A stretch of 64,000 nt of DNA from Chryseobacterium sp. LAM-KRS1 (GTDB lineage Bacteria; Bacteroidota; Bacteroidia; Flavobacteriales; Weeksellaceae), in contig NZ_JAAOIZ010000005.1 in the NCBI RefSeq assembly GCF_013184525.1, positions 434,001 to 498,000 of the forward strand, in the 5' to 3' direction. Below the pieces are notes generated by a model. The model was not told the origin of the DNA. It ran no database searches and was given only the letters and a program-made list of their open reading frames with translations. Shown one piece after another: positions 24,827 to 34,323 of the stretch. The translations under genes were made by a program, and so were the position numbers. Every line of letters begins with the position of its first letter. The stretch's first letter is position 1.

Positions 24827-27679
24827 ATGGAACAACAATATAAAATACTCGGAATGAGCTGTTCCGGTTGTCAGAAAAAAATCTCTGAAAAGCTAAATTC
24901 AATCGAGGGAATTACAGCAGATATCAGTCTGGAAAATAATCTTGCAACTATTATCTCAGATACTCCAATTAACCTTAATACGCTAAACAAGGCTTTAGCC
25001 GAGATTGGCCATTATCAGCTGGAGGATCAGACGCAGCCGGAAAAAGCTTTCATTAAACCTCAGGATCGTGTTTCTCCATCTTCAGTTTACTATTGTCCTA
25101 TGGAATGCGAGGGAGATAAAGTATACTTCAAACAGGGAGAACGATGCCCGGTTTGTCATATGTACCTTGTTCCTATTGAAGAAAAGCAAGCTAAGGACCC
25201 TAATTACAAACCGGCCTATTCTTCCAAACATTTGCCGGAAAACTTCAAAGACCATATTGGAAAATATTATTGTCCGATGTTTTGTGAAGGAGATAAAATA
25301 TATGATGAAAAAGGCGACTGTCCGGTTTGTCATATGCACCTGGAAGAAATTACACAAGAGCTTGTTAATAATTCATCATCAGAACATACCCATCAACATT
25401 CTCATTCACACACCCACCATCATCATGAAGCTCCTAAAGTTACGGATGATATGGCTGGAAGATACTATTGCCCGATGTATTGCGAAGGAGACAAAACTTA
25501 TGACAGCAATGTAGGGTGTCCTGTCTGTGGAATGGATCTTGTGAAATATCCTGAGAAAAAGACCGCAAAATATACCTGCCCTATGCATCCTGAAATTATA
25601 CGGGACGAGCCTGGAAGCTGTCCCATATGCGGAATGGATCTCATAAGAATGCCTGATACTGGAGGGGAAGAAGATGATGAAACCTATAATATATTAAAAA
25701 GGAAATTCATTATTTCATTGCTATTTACCGTTCCCGTATTTATTCTTTCTATGGGAGGTATGCTGATTAACTTCCCGTTCTCTCATCAGATTCAGGGCTT
25801 TATTGAGCTGGCTTTAACAATTCCTGTGCTTTTCTATTCTGGGTGGTTTTTAATGAAAAGAGGCTGGGTTTCATTTAAAACATGGAATCTGAACATGTTC
25901 AGTCTGATTGCCCTGGGAGTTTCTGCAGCATTTATTTTCAGTATTGTCTCTCTTCTTTTTCCGGATATCATCCCACATGAAATCCGCGGTCACAATCATG
26001 AGATCCCTCTTTATTTTGAGGCGGTCTGTGTTATTCTTACGCTGGTTATCCTGGGGCAACTCATGGAAGCCGCTGCTCATAAAAAAACTGGAAATGCGAT
26101 CAGGGAGCTGATGAATCTTTCACCGGATGAAGCCAACCTGATCGTAAATGGAGAAGAAAAAAGGGTTCTTCTTTCTCAAGTAAAGATCGGTGATTTTTTA
26201 AAGGTAAAGCCCGGAGAAAAGATACCGGTAGACGGAAAAATAACGGAAGGCAACTCTATTGTTGATGAAAGTATGATCACCGGAGAACCGATTCCTGTAG
26301 AAAAAAATATGGATGATAAGGTCTCATCAGGAACAATCAACGGGAATCAGGTTTTTATTATGAAAGCTGAAAAAGTTGGTGATGAAACCCTATTGTCCCA
26401 GATCATCAAAATGGTGAATGAAGCAAGTCGTAGTAAAGCACCTATTCAAAAATTAACCGATAAAGTTTCCAAAATCTTTGTACCGACGGTTATCCTTATT
26501 GCCGCTTTAACATTTGTCGGATGGCAATTCTTCGGGCCCGAAGGGAAAAGAAGTTTGTTTGCTTTCGTCAATGCTGTAGCTGTACTTATTGTAGCCTGTC
26601 CTTGTGCATTAGGTCTTGCTACTCCAATGTCTTTGATGGTTGGAATCGGAAAAGGGGCTAAAAACGGCATCCTGATTAAAAATGCCGAAGCTTTGGAACA
26701 AATGAACAAAGTAAATGTTCTTATTACGGACAAAACAGGAACTCTTACCGAAGGGAAACCATCTGTAGAACACATTGAAACAGTGGATAACGGAAATCAG
26801 GATCAGATTTTAAAATTAGCCTATTCATTGAATCAGAATTCAGAACACCCACTGTCTAACGCAGTCATTAAAAAAGCTAAGGATCAAAAAATCTCTTCCG
26901 CGAAGGTAGAAAAGTTTGAAAACATATCCGGAAAAGGGGTAAAAGGAATCATCGATGGAAAAACGGTGTATGTTGGAAACGAAAATCTCCTGACCTCTCA
27001 TCAGATTGCCATTCCTGATAGTTTAAAACAGAAGGCAATTGAAGTTCAGTCCAAAGCGCATACGATTTCATATATTGCCGAGGATCATAATGTTTTAGGG
27101 TTCATAAGTTTTAGGGATAAAATCAAAGAAAGTTCTAAAAAGGCCGTTGAGCTCTTAATGAAAGAAGGTCTGGATATCGTGATGATGACCGGCGATAATG
27201 AACATACAGCTAAAGCTGTAGCGGATGAGCTGGGTATCATACACTACAAAGCCAATTGTTTACCTGAAGATAAATTAAATGAAGTTAAAAAACTTCAGAA
27301 AGAAGGAAAAATTGTCGCAATGACAGGTGATGGAATCAACGACTCTCCTGCTTTGGCACAATCCGACATCGGAATTGCTATGGGAACAGGGACGGATGTC
27401 GCTATTGAGAGTGCAGAGATTACTTTATTAAAAGGAGATATCATAGGTGTAGCCAAAGCTAAGCTTCTGAGTGAAAAACTATTGAAGAATATTAAGGAAA
27501 ACCTCTTTTTTGCTTTTATCTATAATGTATTAGGAGTTCCTATTGCGGCAGGATTATTGTATCCTTTTTTTGGAGTTCTGTTATCTCCGATGATTGCAGC
27601 CGCAGCTATGAGTTTCAGCTCTTTATCGGTGATTCTTAATTCATTAAGATTAAACGCTGTCGATCTCGACATTAAATAA
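24827..27679 (+). CDS. copA: Copper-type P1B ATPase with HMA domain and four CPxC metal-binding modules
   Basis: This heavy-metal export ATPase has 950 aa; usual CopA is ~750-830. The N-terminal HMA domain has Cys12 and Cys15 (MSCSGC). Four short metal-binding modules follow at about 88-116, 147-174, 213-240 and 249-275, each with YxCPM... and CPVC/CPIC-x-M. A His-rich linker lies at 187-200. The membrane-catalytic core has the CPC site (Cys591, Cys593), phosphorylated Asp635 in DKTGTLTEG, the SEHPLSNA loop and [13 protein letters not shown] plus HMA points to Cu(I); the modules suggest high copper load or a chaperone-type input. An AraC/CxxC gene lies upstream. Cation choice is inferred from motifs. 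Confidence 0.95.
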   Translation: MEQQYKILGMSCSGCQKKISEKLNSIEGITADISLENNLATIISDTPINLNTLNKALAEIGHYQLEDQTQPEKAFIKPQDRVSPSSVYYCPMECEGDKVYFKQGERCPVCHMYLVPIEEKQAKDPNYKPAYSSKHLPENFKDHIGKYYCPMFCEGDKIYDEKGDCPVCHMHLEEITQELVNNSSSEHTHQHSHSHTHHHHEAPKVTDDMAGRYYCPMYCEGDKTYDSNVGCPVCGMDLVKYPEKKTAKYTCPMHPEIIRDEPGSCPICGMDLIRMPDTGGEEDDETYNILKRKFIISLLFTVPVFILSMGGMLINFPFSHQIQGFIELALTIPVLFYSGWFLMKRGWVSFKTWNLNMFSLIALGVSAAFIFSIVSLLFPDIIPHEIRGHNHEIPLYFEAVCVILTLVILGQLMEAAAHKKTGNAIRELMNLSPDEANLIVNGEEKRVLLSQVKIGDFLKVKPGEKIPVDGKITEGNSIVDESMITGEPIPVEKNMDDKVSSGTINGNQVFIMKAEKVGDETLLSQIIKMVNEASRSKAPIQKLTDKVSKIFVPTVILIAALTFVGWQFFGPEGKRSLFAFVNAVAVLIVACPCALGLATPMSLMVGIGKGAKNGILIKNAEALEQMNKVNVLITDKTGTLTEGKPSVEHIETVDNGNQDQILKLAYSLNQNSEHPLSNAVIKKAKDQKISSAKVEKFENISGKGVKGIIDGKTVYVGNENLLTSHQIAIPDSLKQKAIEVQSKAHTISYIAEDHNVLGFISFRDKIKESSKKAVELLMKEGLDIVMMTGDNEHTAKAVADELGIIHYKANCLPEDKLNEVKKLQKEGKIVAMTGDGINDSPALAQSDIGIAMGTGTDVAIESAEITLLKGDIIGVAKAKLLSEKLLKNIKENLFFAFIYNVLGVPIAAGLLYPFFGVLLSPMIAAAAMSFSSLSVILNSLRLNAVDLDIK

Positions 27680-27687
27680 TCAAATTT

Positions 27688-27725
27688 TCCTCCGGATTCC
27701 AGGTTTATAGATCAAATCCGGAGGA
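27688..27725 (+). terminator. Hairpin after copA with 11-bp perfect arms
   Basis: The arms TCCTCCGGATT and AATCCGGAGGA are separated by 16 nt. Only ACTTT follows, so the U-tract is poor. It may end copA, but the right arm GGAGGA is also the sole strong Shine-Dalgarno-like sequence near the DUF72 ATG at 27739. Confidence 0.55.
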
Positions 27726-27738
27726 ACTTTATAAAACC

Positions 27739-28467
27739 ATGAAAAAAGAAATGTATCATATCGGTTGCTCAGGATTCTATAATAACGATTGGAAAGGCTC
27801 TCTGTATCCACAAGATGCATCTGCTAAAAATTTCCTTACGCTCTATTCTCAAGAATTCAATGCTGTAGAAATTAATTCTACCTTTTATAGAAAACCGACT
27901 CTGAAAACTCTTGTAAAATGGTTTGATGAAACTCCTGAAGAATTCAGGTTTTTTATTAAAATCCCCAAAACAATTTCCCACGAAAAAAGAATGAAAGATT
28001 GTAAGGACGAGATCGAAATCTTTTGCCGTCACATCCATGAGGGATTAAAAAATAAACTATCCGGATTTTTATATCAGTTTCCGCCTTCTTTCAAAAATAC
28101 TCCCGAAAACCTTGATTTGGTACTAACACATCCAGACTTTGATTTTGTAAATGTAATGGAATTCAGACATATTTCATGGTGGACTGATGAAGTCTTAAAA
28201 GCTTTAAAGCAAAAAAACATTATTTTTTCTGGTGTCAGTTTTCCCGGAAATCTTCCGGAAGACTTAATGAGTAATCATCCTGAAATCATTTATTATAGAC
28301 TTCACGGAAAGCCTGTGCTCTACAAATCTGAGTACACTCACGAATTTCTCAATCATTTGACCGAAAAAATACAAAAATCACAAAAGAAAGCGTTTATATT
28401 TTTCAATAACACCTGGGGAACTGCCGCAATCAAAAATGGCCTGTATCTGGAAAAAATATTATCTTGA
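27739..28467 (+). CDS. DUF72 domain protein (YecE-like)
   Basis: This 242-aa protein belongs to the DUF72/YecE family, a TIM-barrel-like group of unknown reaction. It shows the hallmark GCSGFYNNDWKGSLYP start, EINSTFYRKPT, FFIKIPKTISHEKRM and the C-terminal FFNNTWGTAAIKN. It begins with ATG at 27739 (or MYHIG at 27751). It sits alone between copA and a deacetylase gene. Confidence 0.9.
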   Translation: MKKEMYHIGCSGFYNNDWKGSLYPQDASAKNFLTLYSQEFNAVEINSTFYRKPTLKTLVKWFDETPEEFRFFIKIPKTISHEKRMKDCKDEIEIFCRHIHEGLKNKLSGFLYQFPPSFKNTPENLDLVLTHPDFDFVNVMEFRHISWWTDEVLKALKQKNIIFSGVSFPGNLPEDLMSNHPEIIYYRLHGKPVLYKSEYTHEFLNHLTEKIQKSQKKAFIFFNNTWGTAAIKNGLYLEKILS

Positions 28468-28593
28468 AAACCCTTTACAATTAATAGATTAAAATATTAT
28501 TAAAACTTATTTTTTTATAAAAATTGGCATGTATATTGTTAACATCTATTTGTAAATTTTAACGATAATTAACATTTAATCTCCAATTTTTTT

Positions 28594-29460
28594 ATGAAAA
28601 ACCTTTTTGCGGAAAAGTCGCGAAACCTGACTTTTCTTGGGATGTTTGCATTGGTGAGTGCAACTTCAGTTTTATTCAACAGCTGTAATGAGAAAAAAGA
28701 CGCGAAAGATTCTGAAAAGATGATTTCCAAAGACCATCCCGTCGCAAAAATAGTCCCCGAATTGGAGGATGACGAAGCACCGACAGACAAAAGAGTTATT
28801 TATCTTACTTTTGATGATGGTCCTAATCGCGGGACCGAAAACCTTCTGAAAGTTTTACGCAAAAGAAATGTATGTGCTACTGCATTTATAGTGGGAAAAC
28901 ACTGCTATGACAGCAACAGACAAAAGAACGATATGGAACTGCTGAAAGCAGACCCATTAATTGAACTGGCCAATCACAGCTTTTCGCATGCCCACAACAA
29001 ATATTCCAGTTTTTATAAAAATCCGGAAGCAGTTGTCCATGATTTTGACAGGGCAAAGGACAGTCTTACACTGCACAATAAAATCGCCAGAACTCCGGGC
29101 AGAAATATCTGGAGGCTCAACAACATCAATGTTACGGATATTAAAAGTTCTTCGCTGGCAGCCGATCATTTAAAAAAGGCAGGATATAAAGTAATCGGCT
29201 GGGATCTGGAATGGAAGCCCACAAACAGAATGGTCCTTAAAGGAAGCCACGAAGCCATGTTGAAAAAAGTAGACAGTATCTTTTTTAATGACCTTGAAAA
29301 AACATCAAGACATTTGGTATTCCTTACCCATGATCAGTATCTTTCGGATACCGATTCAATTAATGAGCTCGACCTGTTTATTGAAAAACTACAGAAGACC
29401 AATCGCTTTGTATTCAGAAAGATTTCCGCTTATCCTAAAATCAATGAAGTTTTAAATTAA
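28594..29460 (+). CDS. NodB-family polysaccharide deacetylase, putative lipoprotein
   Basis: This predicted metal-dependent carbohydrate deacetylase has 288 aa. A signal sequence ends near Cys31 (LFNSC), a plausible though atypical lipobox. The NodB motifs are TFDDGPN (Asp74, Asp75), NHSFSHAH with the two metal His, and RTPGRN. The late motif is VIGWDLEW. It should act on peptidoglycan or an exopolysaccharide outside the cytoplasm. It is flanked by unrelated housekeeping genes. Confidence 0.88.
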   Translation: MKNLFAEKSRNLTFLGMFALVSATSVLFNSCNEKKDAKDSEKMISKDHPVAKIVPELEDDEAPTDKRVIYLTFDDGPNRGTENLLKVLRKRNVCATAFIVGKHCYDSNRQKNDMELLKADPLIELANHSFSHAHNKYSSFYKNPEAVVHDFDRAKDSLTLHNKIARTPGRNIWRLNNINVTDIKSSSLAADHLKKAGYKVIGWDLEWKPTNRMVLKGSHEAMLKKVDSIFFNDLEKTSRHLVFLTHDQYLSDTDSINELDLFIEKLQKTNRFVFRKISAYPKINEVLN

Positions 29461-29572
29461 AACATGAAACAAGGCTCATTCTGAAATTTCATGGCAAAAA
29501 AATAACTCAGACCTATTTAAAATTTTATAAAATCATTAGCTTTTTGCTATAAGAATTCAGAAATTTGCAATT

Positions 29573-30232
29573 ATGAATATTAAAGAAAATTACAACAATA
29601 TAAAGGGACAGCTTTCCGAAGGAGTTCAATTGGTAGCCGTTTCAAAAACCCATCCTGTTTCAGCTATTCAGGAGGTTTATGACCTGGGACAGAAAGTTTT
29701 CGGTGAAAATAAAGTCCAGGAGCTTATGGAGAAATATCCTCTGCTTCCGAAAGATATTCAATGGCACCTTATCGGGCATCTGCAAACGAATAAGGTAAAA
29801 TATATTGCTGAATTTATCGACACGGTCCAGAGTGTGGATTCTGAAAAAGTATTGCTGGAGATCAATAAAGAAGCAGGAAAACATAACCGAAAAATTAAGG
29901 TTCTTCTGCAGGTAAAAATCGCTGCTGAAGACAGTAAATTCGGTCTTGAAATATCAGAAGCCAGAGAGCTCTTCCAAAGATACATCAATGGTGAATTTGC
30001 TAATATTCACATTACCGGACTTATGGGGATGGCTACATTCACTGACGATCAGCAACAGGTAAAAAAGGAATTTTTAACCTTAAAAAAAGTTTTTGATGAA
30101 TTAAATCAATTAAAAAAACTGGATACCTTATCAATGGGAATGAGTGATGATTTCCCTATTGCCATTGAATGCGGGGCAAATTCCGTACGGGTTGGCTCTG
30201 CAATTTTCGGGCGAAGAGATTATTCTAAATAA
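29573..30232 (+). CDS. YggS-family PLP homeostasis protein
   Basis: This 219-aa protein of the YggS/PLPBP family binds pyridoxal phosphate and helps balance cellular B6 and amino-acid pools. The PLP lysine is Lys25 in VAVSKTHP. Other markers are VFGENKVQELMEKY, WHLIGHLQTNKVK, GLMGMATF, LSMGMSDDFPIAIECGANSVRVGSAIFGRR. A TTTGC element directly before the ATG resembles the local near-leaderless pattern. It is followed by the response regulator with its own promoter. Confidence 0.95.
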   Translation: MNIKENYNNIKGQLSEGVQLVAVSKTHPVSAIQEVYDLGQKVFGENKVQELMEKYPLLPKDIQWHLIGHLQTNKVKYIAEFIDTVQSVDSEKVLLEINKEAGKHNRKIKVLLQVKIAAEDSKFGLEISEARELFQRYINGEFANIHITGLMGMATFTDDQQQVKKEFLTLKKVFDELNQLKKLDTLSMGMSDDFPIAIECGANSVRVGSAIFGRRDYSK

Positions 30233-30248
30233 AGTATTTAGGTATAGT

Positions 30249-30283
30249 TTTTGCTAATAATTCAATCAAAAAATCTAAATTTG
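30249..30283 (+). promoter_or_regulatory. Promoter of the sigma54-type response regulator
   Basis: TTTTG (30249-30253), 22 bp, then TAAATTTG (30276-30283). It ends 5 bp before the ATG at 30289, so the transcript should be leaderless or nearly so. Confidence 0.7.
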
Positions 30284-30288
30284 CAACT

Positions 30289-31473
30289 ATGCAAAAAATC
30301 CTTATAGTAGAAGACGAAAAAGCAATCTCAGGAGTACTGCACAGTATTCTGTCTGATGAACTTACCAATTATGAATTTGTAGTAGCCGAAGATGGTTTAG
30401 AGGGTTACAAACACCTGGAAAAAGAAGATTTCGCATTAGTGATTTCCGATATAAAGATGCCAAAACTTTCAGGAACAGAGCTTTTGAAGCAGACTTTGGT
30501 GTTAAAACCCGAAACTACTTTTATTATGATCTCAGGGCATGCAGATATTGATTCTGCTGTTTCTTGCTTAAAGGATGGAGCATATGATTTCATTTCTAAG
30601 CCTATCGATATCAACAGACTGATAACCAGTGTTAAAAATGCCTTAGCGAAAGAAACCCTGAAAAAGGAAAATAAGACGCTACAGAGTGAAAATAAAACAC
30701 TTAAAAGAAAAGTCAACAAAAAATACCAAATGATCGGTGAATCTCCTGCATTACAGAAGATTCAGGATATGATCGAAAAAGTAGCTGTTTCTGATGCAAG
30801 AGTTCTTATTACCGGGCCTAACGGTGCAGGTAAAGAGCTGGTAGCGCATGCTATTCACAATCAAAGTGAACGGGCAAAGGGACCTATGATCGAAGTAAAC
30901 TGTGCGGCGATCCCATCAGAACTGATCGAATCCGAACTTTTCGGACACGTAAAGGGTTCTTTTACCGGAGCTATCAAAGATAAGCAGGGAAAATTCGAAC
31001 AGGCAACAGGAGGTACTATCTTCTTGGATGAAATCGGAGATATGAGCCTTATTGCACAGGCAAAGGTTTTAAGAGCACTTCAGGAAAGCAAAGTTTCTCC
31101 TGTAGGAAGCGACAAAGAAATAAAAGTTGATGTAAGGGTTCTTGCTGCCACGAATAAAAATATGCAGAAAGAAATTGAAGAGGGGAAATTCAGAGAAGAC
31201 CTTTACCACAGGTTATCTGTAATTGAAATCTATGTACCTCCGTTGGATGAAAGAAAAGAAGATATCAAATTATTGGTAGAACATTTCTCAGGAATGATTT
31301 CGGATGAACATGGTACAGCCGTGAAAAAATTTGATGATGAAGCGATTGAAGCGCTTAAAGCCCTTTCATGGACTGGAAATATCAGAGAATTAAGAAATGT
31401 TGTGGAAAGATTAATTATTCTAGGTGGAAGCACAGTTTCCAAGGAGGATGTTGCAAATTTTGTAAGAAAATAA
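30289..31473 (+). CDS. NtrC-like response regulator lacking the C-terminal DNA-binding domain
   Basis: This is a two-component receiver joined to a sigma54-activating AAA+ domain (394 aa). The receiver (1-120) has phospho-acceptor Asp54 in SDIKMPK. A Lys/Glu coiled-coil linker covers ~118-145. The AAA+ part has Walker A GPNGAGKE (176-183), a GSFTGA loop (223-228, normally GAFTGA) and Walker B IFLDEIGD (244-251), then the arginine-finger segment FREDLYHRL. It stops soon after NIRELRNVVERLIILGG. The Fis-type helix-turn-helix is missing, so it cannot bind enhancer DNA the usual way. No histidine kinase is next to it. A terminator follows directly. Confidence 0.9.
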   Translation: MQKILIVEDEKAISGVLHSILSDELTNYEFVVAEDGLEGYKHLEKEDFALVISDIKMPKLSGTELLKQTLVLKPETTFIMISGHADIDSAVSCLKDGAYDFISKPIDINRLITSVKNALAKETLKKENKTLQSENKTLKRKVNKKYQMIGESPALQKIQDMIEKVAVSDARVLITGPNGAGKELVAHAIHNQSERAKGPMIEVNCAAIPSELIESELFGHVKGSFTGAIKDKQGKFEQATGGTIFLDEIGDMSLIAQAKVLRALQESKVSPVGSDKEIKVDVRVLAATNKNMQKEIEEGKFREDLYHRLSVIEIYVPPLDERKEDIKLLVEHFSGMISDEHGTAVKKFDDEAIEALKALSWTGNIRELRNVVERLIILGGSTVSKEDVANFVRK

Positions 31474-31501
31474 TTTAATTATAAACTAAATAAATTATAA
31501 A

Positions 31502-31535
31502 AAATTTGCAGTAGTAACACTGCAAATTTTTTTTT
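31502..31535 (+). terminator. Terminator after the response regulator
   Basis: The stem AAATTTGCAGT / ACTGCAAATTT has a 6-nt loop and is followed by a run of nine or more T. It ends 10 bp before the MATE start. Confidence 0.92.
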
Positions 31536-31544
31536 GTTAAAACT

Positions 31545-32912
31545 ATGAGCTTTTTAAATAAAAACTATACCAAAGAATGCCTTACTTTGGCGCTACCCGT
31601 AATGCTAACGCAGGTAGGACAAGTATCTGTTAACTTATTCGACAATATTATTGTCGGAAAACTATTAGGCGCAGATGCTTTAGCTTCCGTTTCTCTAGGA
31701 AATGCCGTATTTTTCTCGACATTTGTACTGGCACTGGGATTCTCTTTTGCGATCCCTCCCCTTGTTTCGGAGGCACATTCAAGACACGACCATGAAAGAA
31801 TTAATTCCGTATTCAGCCATGGATTTGTGATCAATATGACTGTAGGAATTATTTTAATGGCAGTCCTGTTACTCGGATTACCTCTACTCTATCATTCGGG
31901 ACAGCCTGCGAAGATCGTTCCTGATACAGTTCATTTTTTGGGAATTATGGCGATCAGTATGATCCCTTTTATGGCGTTTCAGACCTTGAGAGAGGTTTCT
32001 GAAGGGCTATCCTACACGATTGGTGTGACCAAAGCAACCATTATTGCAAACGTTATTAATATTGTTTTAAATTACGTTTTTATCAAGGGGCTTTTCGGAT
32101 TACCTCCGATGGGAGTAAAAGGATCTGCTTTGGCCAGTTTGATCGCCCGGATTTTTATGGTGGTTTTTCTTTACTTCGTTTTGTTAAAAGAAGAAAGAAC
32201 AAGACGCTATATCAAAGATTTTTCATTAAAGATCCAGGTGTTCTCCAGAAGTATGTTCGATAAAATGGTAAAATTAGGACTACCAACAGCCTTGCAAATG
32301 TTCTTTGAGGTAACTGCCTTCGCGGGAGCCGCTTTCATCTGTGGGTTGATTTCAGCTCATGATATTGCCTCTCACCAGATTGCATTAAGCATGGCCTCGT
32401 TTACCTTTAATTTATGTGTCGGATTCAGTGTAGCCTCTACCGTAATGATTGGAAGGAAGATGGGTGAACAAAATTATGTTGAGCTGAGAAAAGTTGGGCT
32501 TAATAATTTAAAAATTGCCTTTATCTTTATGTGCATCTGTGGAATTGTATTTATTCTGGGCAGAAATATTCTCCCAACATTCTTCACGAAAAAAGAAGAA
32601 GTTGAAGTGATAACACTGGCATCAAAACTAATGATTATCGCAGCATTATTCCAGTTATCTGATGGAATTCAGGTTACAGCATTGGGGATGCTTAGAGGAA
32701 TACAGGATGTGAAGATCCCTTCTATTTACACTTTTATAGCATACTGGGTGATTACCGTTCCATTGGGCTACTTATTGTGTGTTACGCTAAATATGGGGGC
32801 ATTCGGAATGTGGATTGCTTTAGGATTGGGATTAACCATTTCTGCGATCTTCCTGGTCAAACGTTTTTTAAATATGTCTGCAAAGAAAATCAGGCAGAAT
32901 GCATCCATATAA
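31545..32912 (+). CDS. MATE-family efflux transporter
   Basis: This 455-aa multidrug and toxin extruder has 12 predicted membrane helices. It starts with ECLTLALPVMLTQVGQVSVNLFDNIIVGKLLG, whose conserved segments are typical of the NorM/MATE group. The second-half repeat shows KLGLPTALQMFFEVTAFAGAA. It exports cationic compounds, driven by Na+ or H+; the ion and substrates are not readable. A strong terminator separates it from the regulator gene upstream. Confidence 0.92.
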   Translation: MSFLNKNYTKECLTLALPVMLTQVGQVSVNLFDNIIVGKLLGADALASVSLGNAVFFSTFVLALGFSFAIPPLVSEAHSRHDHERINSVFSHGFVINMTVGIILMAVLLLGLPLLYHSGQPAKIVPDTVHFLGIMAISMIPFMAFQTLREVSEGLSYTIGVTKATIIANVINIVLNYVFIKGLFGLPPMGVKGSALASLIARIFMVVFLYFVLLKEERTRRYIKDFSLKIQVFSRSMFDKMVKLGLPTALQMFFEVTAFAGAAFICGLISAHDIASHQIALSMASFTFNLCVGFSVASTVMIGRKMGEQNYVELRKVGLNNLKIAFIFMCICGIVFILGRNILPTFFTKKEEVEVITLASKLMIIAALFQLSDGIQVTALGMLRGIQDVKIPSIYTFIAYWVITVPLGYLLCVTLNMGAFGMWIALGLGLTISAIFLVKRFLNMSAKKIRQNASI

Positions 32913-32941
32913 AAAAAGCGGTCTTGTAAGACCGCTTTTTT
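32912..32941. terminator. Bidirectional terminator between MATE and Crp-like genes
   Basis: The arms AAAAAGCGGTCTT and AAGACCGCTTTTT have a very short loop. It overlaps the ends of both converging genes. Confidence 0.9.
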
Positions 32942-33509
32942 AGTTATTATTCAGACTTTTCAACGCCCTGTTTAGGCTTCTTATGGTCACTCCTAAATAA
33001 GCAGCCATATCTTCTTTTGAAATTTCAATCTCCTGTTTGGATTGTAGCTTCAGAAGCTTTGCCAGATTATGTTCAGTGGTGTACAGCTGCTGGTAAGACG
33101 CCCTAGTCGATGTATTTACGATACGTTCGGCAAATACATCCAGCAAAAGGTTATTCAACGTAAGGTCATTTTTAATCACCGATCTCAAATAAGGGATGGA
33201 AATAGCGTATACAGAAACATTGGTCATAGCTTCGATGGAGCAAAGGCAATTAATATTTTTAATAAACTCTATTTCACCTATAATTTCACCTTTTCCCAGA
33301 AACTCCATAATATATTCCTTTTCATTTTCCTCTACAAAATAGCATTTTGTAATTCCTTCACGAATAAGCATTACTTTCGACGCCGCTTCGTTCTGGGTAA
33401 ATATTTTCTGCCCCTTTGAAAATGATTTTATAACAATATCTTCTTTACGCTCCTGATTTACGTATAGCTGCTCTAAATACTTTAAAAATGCTTCGTTCGT
33501 TCGTAACAT
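32940..33509 (-). CDS. Crp/Fnr-family transcriptional regulator
   Basis: This 189-aa one-component regulator starts at ATG 33509; the frame extends upstream to 33704 but reads across the divergent HAD gene. A cyclic-nucleotide-binding-like beta-roll covers about residues 20-120 (FLGKGEIIGEIEFI). The C-terminal HTH is ISKEDMAAYLGVTIRSLNRAL. No Fe-S or cAMP-specific signature is visible, so the ligand is unknown. It is divergent from the HAD gene, with only 77 bp between, so it may control it. Confidence 0.85.
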   Translation of the reverse strand: MLRTNEAFLKYLEQLYVNQERKEDIVIKSFSKGQKIFTQNEAASKVMLIREGITKCYFVEENEKEYIMEFLGKGEIIGEIEFIKNINCLCSIEAMTNVSVYAISIPYLRSVIKNDLTLNNLLLDVFAERIVNTSTRASYQQLYTTEHNLAKLLKLQSKQEIEISKEDMAAYLGVTIRSLNRALKSLNNN

Positions 33510-33586
33510 ATAGGGTCCGGGACAAATGTCCTTTTCTGATGTATTTTTTATTCTGATTTTTGCCTTCAGAAATGTACAAAAGTAAA

Positions 33587-34276
33587 ATGAAAAATCATAT
33601 AACAACAATAGCATTTGATGCAGACGATACGCTCTGGATAAACGAGCCGTATTTTCAGGAAACGGAAAAGGAATTTTGTGCTTTACTGGAAGACTACCTT
33701 CCACATCACTCCGTTTCTCAGGAATTATTTAAAACCGAAATGCAGAATCTTCACCTTTACGGTTATGGGGTCAAAGGTTTTATGCTCTCTATGGTGGAAA
33801 CCATCTGCAGAGTCTCAAGCGGAACAGCTTCACTCCAACTGGTCAATAAAGCAATTGAATTGGGGCATAATTTACTTCAGCAGCCTATAGAACTTCTTGA
33901 AGGTGTAACAGAGACTTTAGAACAACTAAAAGGAAAATACAGGTTGGTTATGGCTACAAAAGGAGACTTGCTTGATCAGGAACGTAAGCTTAAAAAATCC
34001 GGGCTCGAAAAATATTTTCATCACATAGAAATTATGAGTGATAAGAAAAATAGTGATTATCAAAAGCTATTGAAGCATCTGGATTGCAAACCTGAACATT
34101 TTCTTATGTTAGGAAATTCCATAAAATCAGATATTTTACCAGTCCTTGAGATGGGAGGCTATGCAGCTCATATCCCTTTCCATATCACCTGGGCTCACGA
34201 GCAACATGAACATCAGCTGAAACATGAAAGATTTGTTGAACTTGGTGATATCAGTGGGGTTTTGAAATATTTGTAA
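33587..34276 (+). CDS. HAD-family hydrolase
   Basis: This 229-aa haloacid dehalogenase-type phosphatase starts at ATG 33587 (earlier codons at 33560 and 33572 are unlikely). Motif I is TIAFDADDTLW with the nucleophile Asp. Motif II is VMATKGDLLDQERKL, motif III is a Lys in SDKKNSDY, and motif IV is MLGNSIKSDILP. Cap-domain helices lie at ~20-95. Substrate unknown. It is divergent from the Crp/Fnr gene. Confidence 0.88.
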   Translation: MKNHITTIAFDADDTLWINEPYFQETEKEFCALLEDYLPHHSVSQELFKTEMQNLHLYGYGVKGFMLSMVETICRVSSGTASLQLVNKAIELGHNLLQQPIELLEGVTETLEQLKGKYRLVMATKGDLLDQERKLKKSGLEKYFHHIEIMSDKKNSDYQKLLKHLDCKPEHFLMLGNSIKSDILPVLEMGGYAAHIPFHITWAHEQHEHQLKHERFVELGDISGVLKYL

Positions 34277-34323
34277 TGATCAATTGATTTTATGCTTCCT
34301 GAATAAGTGGACAACGAATATAA

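Noticed and set aside
33510-33704. Upstream extension of the Crp-like gene
   Set aside because: It reads across the divergent HAD gene and its promoter region, and the Crp family start fits ATG at 33509.
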